Shown here one piece after another: positions 12,884-26,087 of a stretch of DNA of 64,000 bases (positions are counted from its first letter, which is position 1; every line of letters begins with the position of its first letter). The position numbers and the translations under genes were made by a program. The notes under the pieces were generated by a model. The model had not been told where the DNA came from and did no database searches. It saw only the letters and a program-made list of their open reading frames with translations. The DNA is from Hormiphora californensis (Eukaryota > Ctenophora > Tentaculata > Cydippida > Pleurobrachiidae): the NCBI GenBank assembly GCA_020137815.1, contig CM035357.1, forward strand, positions 3,244,528 to 3,308,527, in the 5' to 3' direction.

Positions 12884-13778
12884 GGGTGATTCATAATGAT
12901 TGATCCTTAGCTAATAACTCCCAGATTTCGAGTCAGGACCAAATAATACATGCTTTATCGTTTAGTATGGACATTTTGCGACTGGAAAACGGTTTTTATA
13001 TTCCAGTTGAAGATATATTGTCACCTTGACACTAGAAATAGAAAGTGTTGTAGAAGGTGCGGTCTCACGTCAGAAAATGGGGTGCCACATTTCAAGCTCT
13101 GGCGTTAAAATCTTAGTGTTTATTGATATGTGGCCGAATCAATGTCTTAGACCATAGTGTTAGCTTTAAAATGAGCGCAAATTCGATCAACAAAAATTTA
13201 AAACTCAGCTCTGGCAAGGGTTTTAAGAAATGACGTTTTCATTTCGTCTTTTGACTTCCAGCAGCGCTTGCCAGACCAAATATTCATGAATTTACATTTC
13301 AAGCACTAGAAAACTTAGATTGAACCATTGCTAAGGTGTACCAATAATAATACTGATGTTATCATTCGCTATCTTTGAAAGGTATGGTTTTTGAAACTGA
13401 TCTCCAAAATGGCTGTTTTTCAGATGAAAATTTTCCTATTTTTACAAGTATTTTGGCATTCTACAAAAAATTTAGCCTCCAACTGGTAACAAAAAACATG
13501 TTTCTTGTTTAAGTGGTATTGACGCTATCGTTTAGTGAAGTTTTCAGACAATTTGAAACGATTTGCTGACTTTAGGAGCCAAAAAACGGGAAGTGAGACG
13601 CTAATCAGACCAAAGTTTACAAATATCGGCACAAAAAATGCTATTGACCGTAAAATCAGATTAATTAATATGCTAATCAGCTATATTTCGTCTCCTTGAT
13701 CCGATAAAACAACCCGCATCTCATTCTGACAAGTATTTCTTAGTGAAATAACCAAGGATCAATCATTATGAATCACCC
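12884..13778. mobile_element. mariner-like MITE, 895 bp, TA target site
   Basis: A perfect 25-bp terminal inverted repeat begins GGGTGATTCATAATGATT and is flanked on both sides by TA (12882-12883 and 13779-13780). The TA duplication is characteristic of the Tc1/mariner superfamily. No transposase frame remains. Confidence 0.88.
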
Positions 13779-14129
13779 TAATATGTGTGTGCAGCATGCT
13801 TGTGGGATGGTTTGTCAATGGAGCAATCTCATTGCACTTTGTCAAATTATTCCATCGACTACTACTGCAGAACAGTTGAACACTAAAAAACAGAGGGGTG
13901 GGGTGGGGAAGAGACGGTCTGTTATAGTAAAACATTGCTATGTTTGGGTTTATCAAACATGGGGGAAGTGAAGAGTTAACGAGATCGGGGTTGATTTGAG
14001 AATTGAGGGGGGATTCAAGATCTGACAATCTATAGATAAATTTCATCTAAGTACCTGTCATGAAAAGGGTTACCTCATGGTTATATCGAATAGGAAAACT
14101 ACCGCAACTATATCATCATTCCCTGAATA

Positions 14130-14132
<3 letters not shown>

Positions 14133-14194
<62 letters not shown>
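14133..14194 (+). repeat. (CT)n microsatellite
   Basis: About 60 bp of CT dinucleotide with one interruption, in intergenic DNA. Confidence 0.9.
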
Positions 14195-14198
<4 letters not shown>

Positions 14199-14582
14199 CA
14201 TTACCTCTTTACCTGTCTGCATTAGTTTTGATGGGGCCCTCAATATTTAGTGTGCTGCACACTACATGTGAGTCTAGTGTGTGCAACATGAGAATATATC
14301 AGTGATACCATATTTGGTCATGTTACGTCACCAATTGACCATATATGGAAATATCATTGATATTATCCGTATGTGTGTGTGTGTGTGTGTGTGTGATAGA
14401 TGTCAGGCGGCGCCTGCTACTAATTCTCAAATGGCGCCCAACATGTGTGTGTGCGTGTATCAATCCTTGTACTCAACGTTTTTATTTCTCTTTTGATAGT
14501 TATTAAAATTAATTTCTATGCATATTCAATAATATAATACTAATCCTTCTCGATGTGAAATGTGTGTGTGCAATATGTATAT

Positions 14583-14691
14583 CAGGAACCGACCGAATTT
14601 GGAAATACTGGTCCCTGATTGGCTGATAACCAGTCACGTGACCTAAATAACGAGTTCTAATTGGTTGTTTACTTGTGTCGTTTGGTTCCTG
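14583..14691. mobile_element. 109-bp MITE, second copy (inverted)
   Basis: It is the reverse complement of the element at 8362-8470, with the same CAGGAACC ends and the same length. The target duplication ATATGTATAT is at 14573-14582 and 14692-14701. A few substitutions separate the copies. Confidence 0.85.
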
Positions 14692-16430
14692 ATATGTATA
14701 TCGGTGTGTGTCTCCTCAGTGTATTATGTGTATATTTTGTGTTTTGATTCTCTCGTTTTGTGGTAAAATATAGGACATATACGAGATAGAGATACTCTCT
14801 GTTGTGGGACTCTGTTGCGGGGCAACTGGAGAAATGAAAGTACAATTTTGGCAATTCTCCAAGTGGTTCTGTGATTATGTACAGTGTGAGGTAAAAATAT
14901 AGGTCAGATATGAAAATAAATTTTAAAAGTTGAACTCTCTAAATTACATTTAACAGTGTATTGCGTATTTCAGTTATAAATATATAAACATATGTATATC
15001 TCGCTCGTTCAGAGATATGTATCAAGAGTTGTGTATGTTTAAATGTGTTATAATCATGTGTTTACATAAACGTGTATTCGTTTAAAATTTGTGTTTAAAA
15101 TTTCACCGTCTATTTTTTTATACTTAACAATATGCTAATTAAAAGATATATAGTGCGTTCTTATCAGTAGTAATTACCAATTAATATTTTACCGCTTTAT
15201 TGTACAAGGGAATATGATGTTTACATGTGATGAAGTAATATTATATATATACGGAGATATGATATAACATATTAAAAACGCTAACAGCTAAAAGTTAAAT
15301 CCTATTTTTCAGTTTTAATTTTTCCTACAGCTCTGTGATAACTAAATATATTACTTCTTACTAAACCTCTCTCTCACTCTTAACTAAAACCCGCTATGTT
15401 TTGCAGTTCCTTTGTTCAGATATCAGAGATTATATTATATATAAAACAGATATAATATATAATGTGCGTGTCTGTGTGTGAGTGTAAATCAATATATAAC
15501 CCTACCTTTCATAAGAATCAAGTCTAAATATACTAATATATATAAAGCTACAAAGAGTTTTGTGTGTGTGTGTGTGATGTCTCTGTCTAAATGTATACTA
15601 ATCCCCCACTTTAGAGATCAGCTTGTCTATATATAACAGACCCATTTCCTCGGTTGGTAACTATACTCTCCCCACTGCACCTTGTGGTTGTCTTGCTTGA
15701 TCCTCTTCCCGCCCGCGGAAAGGAGGGTTAGAACATGACAACCATGTGGTAGAGGGGTATAGCAGGTTACCATCCCACTCTGGTTTGGAGTTCTGAGACA
15801 AGCTAGATGCACGGCATACAATGTGTGTGAACATCAGAGGGGGTCCCATGTGGTGGTACCCCATATATAGTTGTATATCTGCCGCGCAAAGTGTAGAGTT
15901 CAGGAATGTGTAATTTGCTCCGGTCATAATCCGGGTTGTAGATTATACATTCCTGGTACTTTACATACATAATTATATAATTCTAAATACTGTTTCTACT
16001 CACGGATTTTTAAAACTACTATGTACTAAGTTTAAGATTTTCCTAACAGAGTATATATATGTCTGAGTCTATTATATACAACTAAATATACATGTATTTG
16101 TGTCAACTAATCCATCAAGCGAGTGAGAGTGCGTTTTGTGTACATTGTGTCTGAGATTCTGAGATCTAGCTCTCTCCCCCGACCCCCCTTGTGTGTCTTT
16201 CTATCTCTTAGATCTGTGAGGGTTCAAAGAAAGATGGGTTAAATATATTAAAGATCAAAAATACAGAGAGATAGATACAAAAGGTGTGGGAGAGAGAGAG
16301 ATACAGGATCTATGTGTGTGAGCGAGAGAGAGAAAGCGAGACTTACAAACGGTTAACATTATAAGCTGTGTTATATAACTTCCCCGAAAAAAGTGTCCTG
16401 TGTTTTATTAACCCCATCATCCCTGACCCT

Positions 16431-16697
16431 ATCTCTTTCGAACCCTTTCTCCAGCTCTATCTTTCGCCAACCCTATCTCTATCCGACCCTATCTCTCTCC
16501 GACCCTATCTCTCTCCAGCTCTATCTCTCCAAACCTATCTCTATCCGACCCTATCTCTTTCCAGCCCTATCTTTCTCCAACCCTATCTCTTTCCAGCCCT
16601 ATCCCTCGCCAACTATTTCCCTCTCCATCCCTATCCCTCTCCAACACTATCCCTCTCCAACACTATCTCTTTTCAACCCTATCTCTCTCCAACCCTC
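16431..16697 (+). repeat. 16-bp minisatellite CCCTATCTCTCTCCAA
   Basis: About 16 imperfect head-to-tail copies of a 16-bp unit. Open frames over it are repeat artefacts. It lies 170 bp upstream of the BTF3 start codon, so it may overlap the promoter. Confidence 0.85.
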
Positions 16698-16865
16698 TCC
16701 CTGATATTTATTTATTCTCCTCTCCGAATCATCCCATTATAGTTTACCTTGCTGGGTGGTTTTAACCGAATCTGATATTTTGGATCATATCCCATATCGC
16801 CACCAACGACTATTATATTTTTACTAACCTCTCCAATCTGTATAGCAGTAGCACACTCTCTCAAG

Positions 16866-19121
16866 ATGGTGAATGTCGACCAAGAGAAGCTGGCCAAGAT
16901 GCAGCAGTCTGTCCGAATCGGAGGTAAGCAACACCTCTCTCTATCCCCCAGTACCTCTCTCTATTCCTCCTCCAATTGTGAAACGCGTATTTCCTTTCCT
17001 ATTAAACGATTGCCAATAACCATGTCCATATAACATTGGCCCAATATGTTACTCTAGACGAAGACGCGTCTTCTCTTTGTGGAATCTAATAGGGTTCCAG
17101 GTAGTTTCTGAGCTTTCTTTTACCGTTTACCCGAGCAGTTTAACCACTACCAGAAAGCTTCATATGGAGACAAATTACCGTCTGATCCTTCCCAGCTCGC
17201 CCAATCCCCTCCATACCTCTCCCTAGCTCTAAGGAATGGGACTCCTTCTCTCTCCCCATACCTAACATCCTCCTCTCTCTCCCCATACCTAACATCCTCC
17301 TCTCTCCCCTACCTAAAATCCTCCTCCCTCCAGGCAAGGGAACCGCCCGAAGGAAGAAGAAGGTTGTCCACAAGAGTGTGGGAGGTGACGACAAGAAATT
17401 GCAGCTGACCCTCAGGAAACTTCAGGCGAACAACATCACCGGTATTGAGGAGGTAATTATTCTGGGGGGGTTATCATGGTGACAAATGGTGACAGATGGT
17501 GACAAATGGTGACTCATCTGACCATTTAGGGTATGTCACCATCACCATTTGTCACCATTTGTCACCATTTATCTCCATTTGTCACCATTTGTCTCCATTT
17601 TTTGACGAAATATGCGGATTTTGGCAGAATTTCTTTAAGATTTTTAAAGAAATTTGATAAAAATGGGGTAAAAATGTTTAATTTCTTTAGACCGATATAT
17701 TTGTTCATAAGTTGTTAACATGGCCATTCCGGATCGGCTAGTAGTGTTTTGGACCGCTAAAACTTCCCGAAAGTCACGTTGAGGGTGTACCTCCCTCGCA
17801 CAACACATAAAAGCGCAATTAACCACCTGTGACCCCTTAATTACATCCAATCGACTTGAAACTTGGTAGAAGTGTCCCCCAGTGTCCCATAACATCATAT
17901 TATGTCCCATAACATCATATTATGCCTGTAGGAAGCTCCAGAGAGAATGGTGACAAATGGTGACTCATCTCAAAATTTTGGTCATGTCACCATCACCATT
18001 TGTCACCATATGTCACCATTTGTCACCATTTGTCACCATGATTACCCCCCCCCCCATTATTCTATCATCTTTCTATCATCTTTCTTTCATATTTTCATCT
18101 TTTTATTTTAAATCATAATGGTCATGGGGTGTTGGCTCTTCCAATTATTTAAGGGGGGGGGCCAAGGCCAAAAAAAGCCAAACCCGCCTGAAATCCGGGT
18201 CTGATCTGGCTTTTTTTGATCTGGCTTTTTTTGGCTTTTTTTGATCTGGCTTTTTTTGGCTTTTTTTGATCTGGCTTTTTTGCTCTGGCTTTTTGGCCTT
18301 TTTTGGCTTTTTTTGGCTTTTTTCGATCTGGCTTTTTTTGGATCTGGCTTTTTTTGGCCTTTTTTGGCTTTTTTTGATCTGGCTTTTTTTGATTTGGCAG
18401 TTTTGATCTGGCTTTTTTTGATCTGGCTTTTTTTGATCTGGCTTTTTTTGATCTGGCTTTTTTTGATCTGGCTTTTTTTGGCTTTTTTTGATCTGGCTTT
18501 TTTTAAATCAAACTTTTTTCGGTAAAAAAATATTTCCATATCGGTATAAAATGATAAACCTAGATCAAAGAAGCCATTTTAAAGTGTTTTTAGTGTCATA
18601 CAGACCATATAATGTCAGAATTACATGCCAAAATGACCAAAAAAGTAGGGCCAAAAAAAGCCAAACCCGCCCTAAAATCCGGGATTGATCTGGCTTTTTT
18701 TGGCCTTGGCCCCCCCCCCCCTTTAAATTTCGATTTGAGAACTTGAGGGACTTATTAAATGGCTTAACTCGGCGAGGGGGGATCGTATGTTATCTAGTTA
18801 TATATATAATACTGGTCAACTACTTCCGTCCCGGTAGTCTGGTCCTCAACCGCTCAACTTTTTACCCGGGGTGGGTTCCAGGAATGGTGGGAAGAGAGAG
18901 AGAGAGAGAGATATTGGGGGGAGTGAGAGAGTGAGAGAGAGCACGGGATTGGAGAGAGAGCACGGGATTGGAGAGAGAGAAAGTGGCAGGGAGAGAGGGA
19001 GAGATAAACTGGGAAGGAGAGAGAAAGTTTTCGAATTTATGTGGGTCACCTGAATGTCTGGTATGTCACCTGGTTATGTGACACCTTAAAACAGATATTA
19101 TCATCTTCGTGTCTCCCCTGG

Positions 19122-19187
<66 letters not shown>

Positions 19188-19767
19188 CTCTCTCAAGTCA
19201 GCATCCTATTTGATGTTGGGGGCGACTACAAAATGTCAATTCTGTCGCGAGTTAAGAGATATATGGGAGAGATATGCATCTTTAAAAGGATGCTGACGTT
19301 TAATCTAAATTTTAATCGGTAACTTGGCACTCGATGCGATTTCCCCCCATATTTCTACCAAATCCCCTTTTTCTCTATCTCTATCCCTCTATATCTCCCT
19401 CTCAACCCTCTCTTGTTTCCATTATATGTCGCTGTCTCGACACTATCTCGACACTATCTTAATCCTTTGATTTTATTGGATATCTCAAACCAGTAGTTTA
19501 CCTTTTTAGTTAGAATATTTCTTTCTTATATTTCAATGTTAACCCTTCAATTTTAACTCCTCCCGTGTTAACATTATAATGTTGATTACACTTTTGATTA
19601 CAAATTTAACACTTCCTTTCCCCCAGGTGAATATTTTTCAGAGAAGACGGTTCAGTGATCCATTTTACCAACCCCAAGGTCCAGGCTACAGTAACAGGCT
19701 AACACTTTTGCCATCTCGGGAAACCCCGAAACGAAGCAGATCTCTGAAATGCTGCCAGGTGAGAACA

Positions 19768-19833
<66 letters not shown>

Positions 19834-22135
19834 CACTCTCTCTTCTGTCTCTCTCTCTCCCCCATCTTCCACCACACTTACTCTAGAGATCCCCTGACCT
19901 TGCTCGACCCTCTTTCCTGTCCCCATCTTCCCCCACATTTCCTCTATTATATCCCCTTGCTCGACCCTCTTTCCGGGAGGGTTAGAACATAACTTTCGTA
20001 TATCGTGGTAAAAAATCCTGCCACTAAATCGGGGGCCACTAAATCGGGGTCCGACTGTATTTAATATCCCTCTCTATTTTATCCTCCCTGGTAGTAAACT
20101 GCCACCACACTATATCTGGTAGTGAGCTTCCATACTATTACGGTAGTTGTCAAGTTAGGAAATTATATGAAGCCACGATTTAATTAGAGTTTCAAACTTT
20201 TCAACACTACTTTAAACAAATTAATTTGAGCTCTCACCTCTGTAACGACCAAGAAATTTTACACTCTAGTGGTGCTACATTTATCCTACCCCTCATTGTG
20301 TTAAATTATTTTTTTTATCTTCATCTCCACTGGAAATGGACACACCTCTCATCTCATCATCAACAACATACGTACCAATCAAACCATCAAAATTCGTAAG
20401 TTCACCTGTCCGTATTCAGGGTGAACTGCATGTCGTGTTGCTAGTCGCGAGCGCGCTTGCGAGACAAGCAACACGTCAAGGTTCATTAACAAGCATGCTG
20501 CTCAGTCATTTAGATTTAATACACAATGTAAGGATACCATGTAATAGGTGAGACTCTTGCCGTCCCGCAGCCCAAATATGGTTCATCCATTGTCCGACAT
20601 TTCTCCTTTAATTGCTCATTTTTAAAAGGGAAAATTTCTTGATTTTTAAAATTGATAAAATGGGGTAAAAATGTTTAATTTCTTTAGACCGATATATTTG
20701 TTCATAAGTTGTTAACATGGCCATTCCGGATCGGCTAGTAGTGTTTTGGACCGCTAAAACTTCCCGAAAGTCACGTTGAGGGTGTACCTCCCTCGCACAA
20801 CACATAAAAGCGCAATTAACCACCTGTGACCCCTTAATTACATCCAATCGACTTGAAACTTGGTAGAAGTGTCCCCCAGTGTCCCATAACATCATATTAT
20901 GTCCCATAACATCATATTATGCCTGTAGGAAGCTCCAGAGAGAATGGTGACAAATGGTGACTCATCTCAAAATTTTGGTCATGTCACCATCACCATTTGT
21001 CACCATATGTCACCATTTGTCACCATTTGTCACCATGATTACCCCCCCCCCCATTATTCTATCATCTTTCTATCATCTTTTTATCTTTCTTTCATATTTT
21101 CATCTTTCTATCATCTTTTAATTTTAAATCATAATGGTCATGGGGTGTTGGCTCTTCCAATTATTTAAGGGGGGGGGGCCAAGGCCAAAAAAAGCCAAAC
21201 CCGCCCTGAAATCCGGGTCTGATCTGGCTTTTTTTGATCTGGCTTTTTTTGGCTTTTTTTGATCTGGCTTTTTTTGGCTTTTTTTGATCTGGCTTTTTTT
21301 GATCTGGCTTTTTTTGGCCTTTTTTGGCTTTTTTTGGCTTTTTTCGATCTGGCTTTTTTTGGATCTGGCTTTTTTTGGCCTTTTTTGGCTTTTTTTGATC
21401 TGGCTTTTTTTGATTTGGCAGTTTTGATCTGGCTTTTTTTGATCTGGCTTTTTTTGATCTGGCTTTTTTTGATCTGGCTTTTTTTGATCTGGCTTTTTTT
21501 GGCTTTTTTTGATCTGGCTTTTTTTAAATCAAACTTTTTTCGGTAAAAAAATATTTCCATATCGGTATAAAATGATAAACCTAGATCAAAGAAGCCATTT
21601 TAAAGTGTTTTTAGTGTCATACAGACCATATAATGTCAGAATTACATGCCAAAATGACCAAAAAAGTAGGGCCAAAAAAAGCCAAACCCGCCCTAAAATC
21701 CGGGATTGATCTGGCTTTTTTTGGCCTTGGCCCCCCCCCCCCTTTAAATTTCGATTTGAGAACTTGAGGGACTTATTAAATGGCTTAACTCGGCGAGGGG
21801 GGGGGGATCGTATGTTATCTAGTTTAAATGATCATATCTTGGCCGTCTAGTACTGGTCAACTACTTCCGTCCCGGTAGTCTGGTCCTCAACCGCTCAACT
21901 TTTTACCCGGGGTGGGTTCCAGGAATGGTGGGAAGAGAGTGAGATATTGGGGGGAGTGAGAGAGTGAGAGAGAGCACGGGATTGGAGAGAGAGAAAGTGG
22001 CAGGGAGAGAGGGAGAGATAAACTGGGAAGGAGAGAGAAAGTTTTCGAATTTATGTGGGTCACCTGAATGTCTGGTATGTCACCTGGTTATGTGACACCT
22101 TAAAACAGATATTATCATCTTCGTGTCTCCCCTGG

Positions 22136-22201
<66 letters not shown>

Positions 22202-22770
22202 CTCTCTCAAGTCAGCATCCTATTTGATGTTGGGGCGACTACAAAATGTCAATTCTGTCGCGAGTTAAGAGATATATGGGAGAGATATGCATCTTTAAAA
22301 GGATGCTGACGTTTAATCTAAATTTTAATCGGTAACTTGGCACTCGATGCGATTTCCCCCCATATTTCTACCAAATCCCCTTTTTCTCTATCTCTATCCC
22401 TCTATATCTCCCTCTCAACCCTCTCTTGTTTCCATTATATGTCGCTGTCTCGACACTATCTCGACACTATCTTAATCCTTTGATTTTATTGGATATCTCA
22501 AACCAGTAGTTTACCTTTTTTAGTTAGAATATTTCTTTCTTATATTTCAATGTTAACCCTTCAATTTTAACTCTCCCGTGTTAACATTATAATGTTGATT
22601 ACACTTTTGATTACAAATTTAACACTTCCCTTTCCCCCAGGTGAATATTTTCAGAGAAGACGGTTCAGTGATCCATTTTACCAACCCCAAGGTCCAGGCT
22701 ACAGTACAGGCTAACACTTTTGCCATCTCGGGAAACCCCGAAACGAAGCAGATCTCTGAAATGCTGCCAG
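16866..22770 (+). CDS. BTF3: BTF3 / nascent polypeptide-associated complex beta, 5' part (3 exons)
   Basis: NAC beta pairs with NAC alpha at the ribosome exit tunnel and shields nascent chains. Exons: 16866-16923, 17334-17452, 22641-22770. Phases join as 1/2 and 0. The product starts [20 protein letters not shown] and carries the NAC-beta basic ribosome-binding motif [14 protein letters not shown]. It continues into the NAC domain ([46 protein letters not shown]). That is about 102 codons against roughly 160 in family members. The missing part is the C-terminal segment that normally follows SEMLP with a LNQLG-type motif. I could not find it before the satellite block or before SUZ12. Intron 2 (17453-22640) is expanded by transposons and a tandem duplication that also copied exon 3 (frame-broken copy at 19627-19758). 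Confidence 0.9.
17464..18055. mobile_element. Poly-G-terminated MITE with TGGTGACAAA subterminal repeats, 592 bp
   Basis: It starts GGGGGGGTTATCATGGTGAC and ends in the inverse, GTCACCATGATTACCCCC. Multiple TGGTGACAAA/TTTGTCACCA repeats lie at both ends. The 8-bp target duplication ATTATTCT is at 17456-17463 and 18056-18063. Insertion is 11 nt downstream of the BTF3 exon 2 donor. The later tandem duplication starts inside this element. Confidence 0.85.
18153..18721. mobile_element. Poly-G-terminated element with GATCTGGCTTTTTTT tandem repeats
   Basis: The ends are a G-run then GGCCAAGGCCAAAAAAAGCC and its inverse ending in a C-run. The interior holds about 20 copies of a GATCTGGCTTTTTTT unit, whose translation (KKSQIKKSQ) is an artefact. 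I could not find a matching 8-bp TSD. A copy inside the downstream duplication is at about 21172-21742. Confidence 0.75.
19127..19195 (+). repeat. (CT)n microsatellite (copied at 22138-22208)
   Basis: A CT tract of about 65 bp in the BTF3 intron, present in both copies of the tandem duplication with small length differences. Two more tracts, 19766-19850 and 22782-22850, start about 11 nt after the GTGAG donor of each exon 3 copy. Confidence 0.85.
19627..19758 (+). pseudogene. BTF3: Duplicated BTF3 exon 3 with two single-base insertions
   Basis: It matches 22641-22770 with intact AG acceptor and GTGAG donor but is 132 nt instead of 130. One extra T lies in the T-run just after the acceptor and one extra A about 60 nt later. 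Both shift the frame and are not compensating. Splicing it in would break BTF3, so the downstream copy is the usable exon. Homopolymer slips also fit sequencing error. Confidence 0.85.
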
Positions 22771-22777
22771 GTGAGAA

Positions 22778-22842
<65 letters not shown>

Positions 22843-23519
22843 CACTCTCTCTCTGTCTCTCTCTCTCCCCATCTTCCACCACACTTACTCTAGAGATCCC
22901 CTGACCTTGCTCGACCCTCTTTCCTGCCCCCATCTTCCCCCACATTTCCTCTATTATATCCCCTTGCTCGACCCTCTTTCCGGGAGGGTAAAAAATCCTG
23001 CCACTAAATCGGGGGCCACTAAATCAGGGTCCGACTGTATTTAATATCCCTCTCTATTTTATCCTCCCTGGTAGTAAACTGCCACCACACTATATCTGGT
23101 AGTGAGCTTCCATACTATTACGGTAGTTGTCAAGTTAGGAAATTATATGAAGCCACGATTTAATTAGAGTTTCAAACTTTTCAACACTACTTTAAACAAA
23201 TTAATTTGAGCTCTCACCTCTGTACGACCAAGAAATTTTACACTCTAGTGGTGCTACATTCAGTCCTACCCCTCATCTGTGTTAAATTATTTTTGTTTAT
23301 CTTCATCTCCACTGGAAATGGACACACCTCTCATCTCATCATCAACAACATCACGGTACCAATCATCCATCAAAATTCTGTAAGTTCACCTGTCCGTATT
23401 CAGGGTGTGAACTGCATGTCGTGTTTGCTAGTCGCGAGCGCGCTTGCGAGACAAGCAAACACGTCAAGGTTCATTAACAAGCATGCTGCTCAGTCATTTT
23501 AGATTTAATACACAATGTA

Positions 23520-23927
23520 AGGATACCATGTAATAGGTGAGACTCTTGCCGTCACCCTCGTTCAAGTCCCGTGAAAAACGGAGCAGTACACGCAAACTGA
23601 TGCCCATTTTCCTCGCGTGACCCCGATTCAGCAGTTTGAGACACCAACTCTTTAGGGGGCCATATCTCAGGAACCAGACAAGATAGGAAAAATCGCCGTC
23701 TAACGAGGCGTCCAGTTTTTAATCTAGTTTACCACTGTACCGGCCGTTTCACTCTCCGACCTAAAACAAAAATCGCAACCCCACAAAACTTCAAAATAAT
23801 GAAATTCGCATCTCGCATGTCGTGTTGCATGTCGTGTTGCATGTCGTGTCATGTTATTGACACGCTCGCGTTCAACTCTCACACAGCAGCTGCAGAACAT
23901 GGCGGGAAACATCGAGGAGTAGAGAGA
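23520..23927. other. Unassigned spacer after the BTF3 duplication
   Basis: A tRNA T-arm-like string (TCGTTCAAGTCCCGTG near 23550) follows GAGACTCTTGCCGTC, which suggests a tRNA-derived SINE fragment. Three short tandem repeats of GTCGTGTTGCAT lie near 23817-23850. No BTF3 exon 4 was found here. Confidence 0.45.
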
Positions 23928-26087
23928 GGGTCGGTGCCGAATCAAATATTTCTTGATCTTGATCTACTCCATCTCTCAGCTATCATACCCCTCATCAACT
24001 CGATCTCTCAGCTACCCTACCCCTCATCTACTCCATCTTTCAGCTACCCTACCCCTCATCTACTCCATCTTTCAGCTACCCTACCCCTTATCTAGTCCAT
24101 CTCTCAGCTACCCTACTCCTCATCTACTCCATCTCTCAGCTTCCCTATTAGGGAAGCATAGAGATGGAAACGATTAGGGGTAGGGAATCCCTATCCATAA
24201 TCGTTTCCATCTCTATGCTTCCCTAGCCCTCATCAACTCCATCTTTCAGCTACCCTACCCCTAATCTAGTCCATCTCTCCGCTACCCTACTCCTCATCTA
24301 CTCCATCTCTCAGCTACCCTACCTCCCATTTACTCCATCTCTCAGCTACCCTACCTCCCATTTACTCCATCTCTCAGCTTCCCTACCTCCCATTTACTCC
24401 ATCTCTCAGCTTACCTACCTCCCATTTACTCCATATCTCAGCTTCCCTACCTGCCATTTACTCCATCTCTCAGATACCCTACCTCCCATTTACTCCATCT
24501 CTCAGCTTACCTACCTCCCATTTACTCCATCTCTCAGCTTCCCTACCTCCCATTTACTCCATCCCTCAGCTACCCTACCTCCCATTTGATCCATCTCTCA
24601 GCTTCCCTACCTCCCATTTACTCCATTTCTCAGCTTCCCTACCTCTCATTTAGTACTCCATCTCTCAGCTACCCTACCTCCCATTTACTCCATCTCTCAG
24701 CTTCCCTACCTCCCATTTACTCCATCTCTCAGCTACCCTACCTCCCATTTACTCCATCTCTCAGCTTCCCTACCTCCCATTTACTCCATCTCTCAGCTAC
24801 CTTACCTTCCATTTACTCCATCTCTCAGCTTCCCTTCCTCCCATTTACTCCATCTCTCACCTACCCTACCTCCCATTTACTCCATCTCTCAGCTTCCCTA
24901 CCTCCCATTTACTCCATCTCTCAGCTACCCTACCTCCCATTTACTCCATCTCTCAGCTTCCCTACCTCCCATTTACTCCATCTCTCAGCTACCCTACCAC
25001 CCATTTACTCCATCTCTCAGCTTTCCTACCTCCCATTTACTCCATCTCTCAGCTTCCCTACCTCCCATTTACTCCATCTCTCAGCTTCCCTACCTCCCAT
25101 TTACTCCATCTCTCAGGGGTAGGAATGTTAGGATAAATGAGAGATGGAGTAAATGGGAGGTAGGGAAGCTGAGAGATGGAGTAAATGGGAGGTAGGGAAG
25201 CTGAGAGATGGAGTAAATGGGAGGTAGGGAAGGTAAGCGATGGAGTAAATGGGAGGTAGGGAAGCTGAAAGATGGAGTATATGGGAGGTAGGGAAGCTGA
25301 GAGATGGAGTAAATGGGAGGTAGGGTAGCTGAGAGATGGAGTAAATGGGAGGTAGGGAAGTTGAGAGATGGAGTAAATGGGAGGTAGGGAAGCTGAGGGA
25401 TGGAGTAAATGGGAGGTAGGGAAGCTGAGAGATGGAGTAAATGGGAGGTAGGGAAGCTGAGAGATGGAGTAAATGGGTGGTAGGGTAGCTGAGAGATGGA
25501 GTGAATGGGAGGTAGGGTAGCTGAGAGATGGAGTAAATGGGAGGCAGGGATGGAGTAAATGGGAGGTAGGGAAGCTGAGGGATGGAGTAAATGGGAGGTA
25601 GGGAAGCTGAGAGATGGAGTAAATGGGTGGTAGGGTAGCTGAGAGATGGAGTGAATGGGAGGTAGGGTAGCTGAGAGATGGAGTAAATGGGAGGCAGGGA
25701 AGCTGAGAGATGGAGTAAATGGGAGGTAGGGTAGCTGATAGATGGAGTGAATGGGAGGTTGGGTATCTGAGAGATGGAGTAAATGGGAGGTAGGGAAGCT
25801 GAGAGATGGAGTAAATGGGAGGTAGGGAAGCTGAGAGATTGAGTAAATGGGAGGTAGGTAAGCTGAGAGATGGAGTCAATGGGAGGTAGGGTATCTGAAA
25901 GATGGAGTAAATGGCAGGTAGGGAAGCTGAGATATGGAGTAAATGGGAGGTAGGTAAGCTGAGAGATGGAGTAAATGGGAGGTAGGGAAGCTGAGAGATG
26001 GAGTAAATGGGAGGTAGGGAAGCTGAGAGATGGAGTAAATGGGAGGTAGGGTAGCTGATAGATGGAGTGAATGGGAGGTTGGGTAGC

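Larger units (their letters stand above)
12455..16865. other. Intergenic region between the BEN-like gene and BTF3
   Basis: I see no exon with support. Contents: TTAA-rich repeats at 12464-12520, a mariner-like MITE at 12884-13778, a CT tract at 14133-14194, a GT tract at 14374-14395, a 109-bp MITE at 14583-14691, a strongly AT-rich stretch at about 14900-15620, a short repeat near 15690-15740 whose TTGCTTGATCCTC...GAGGGTTAGAACAT pattern recurs elsewhere, and a 16-bp minisatellite at 16431-16697. Confidence 0.7.
17650..23556 (+). repeat. ~2.9-kb tandem segmental duplication within BTF3
   Basis: 17650-20561 recurs at about 20660-23556 with about 100 bp of other sequence between. The copies match almost base for base, including poly-G elements, CT tracts and BTF3 exon 3. 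Differences are mainly 1-3 nt indels in homopolymers or short repeats. Both copies end near GTGAGACTCTTGCCGTC. It could be a true recent duplication or two haplotypes wrongly joined in tandem. Confidence 0.9.

Noticed and set aside
18108-18539. Lys/Ser-rich open frame (KKSQIKKSQ) and its opposite-strand hydrophobic frame, repeated at 21165-21560
   Set aside because: They come from the GATCTGGCTTTTTTT tandem repeat inside a poly-G transposon.
24586-25879. Long open frames of 178 and 273 codons in the satellite
   Set aside because: Products are direct translations of the 32-bp unit (multiple of no codon constraint, same motif on both strands of the inverted block).
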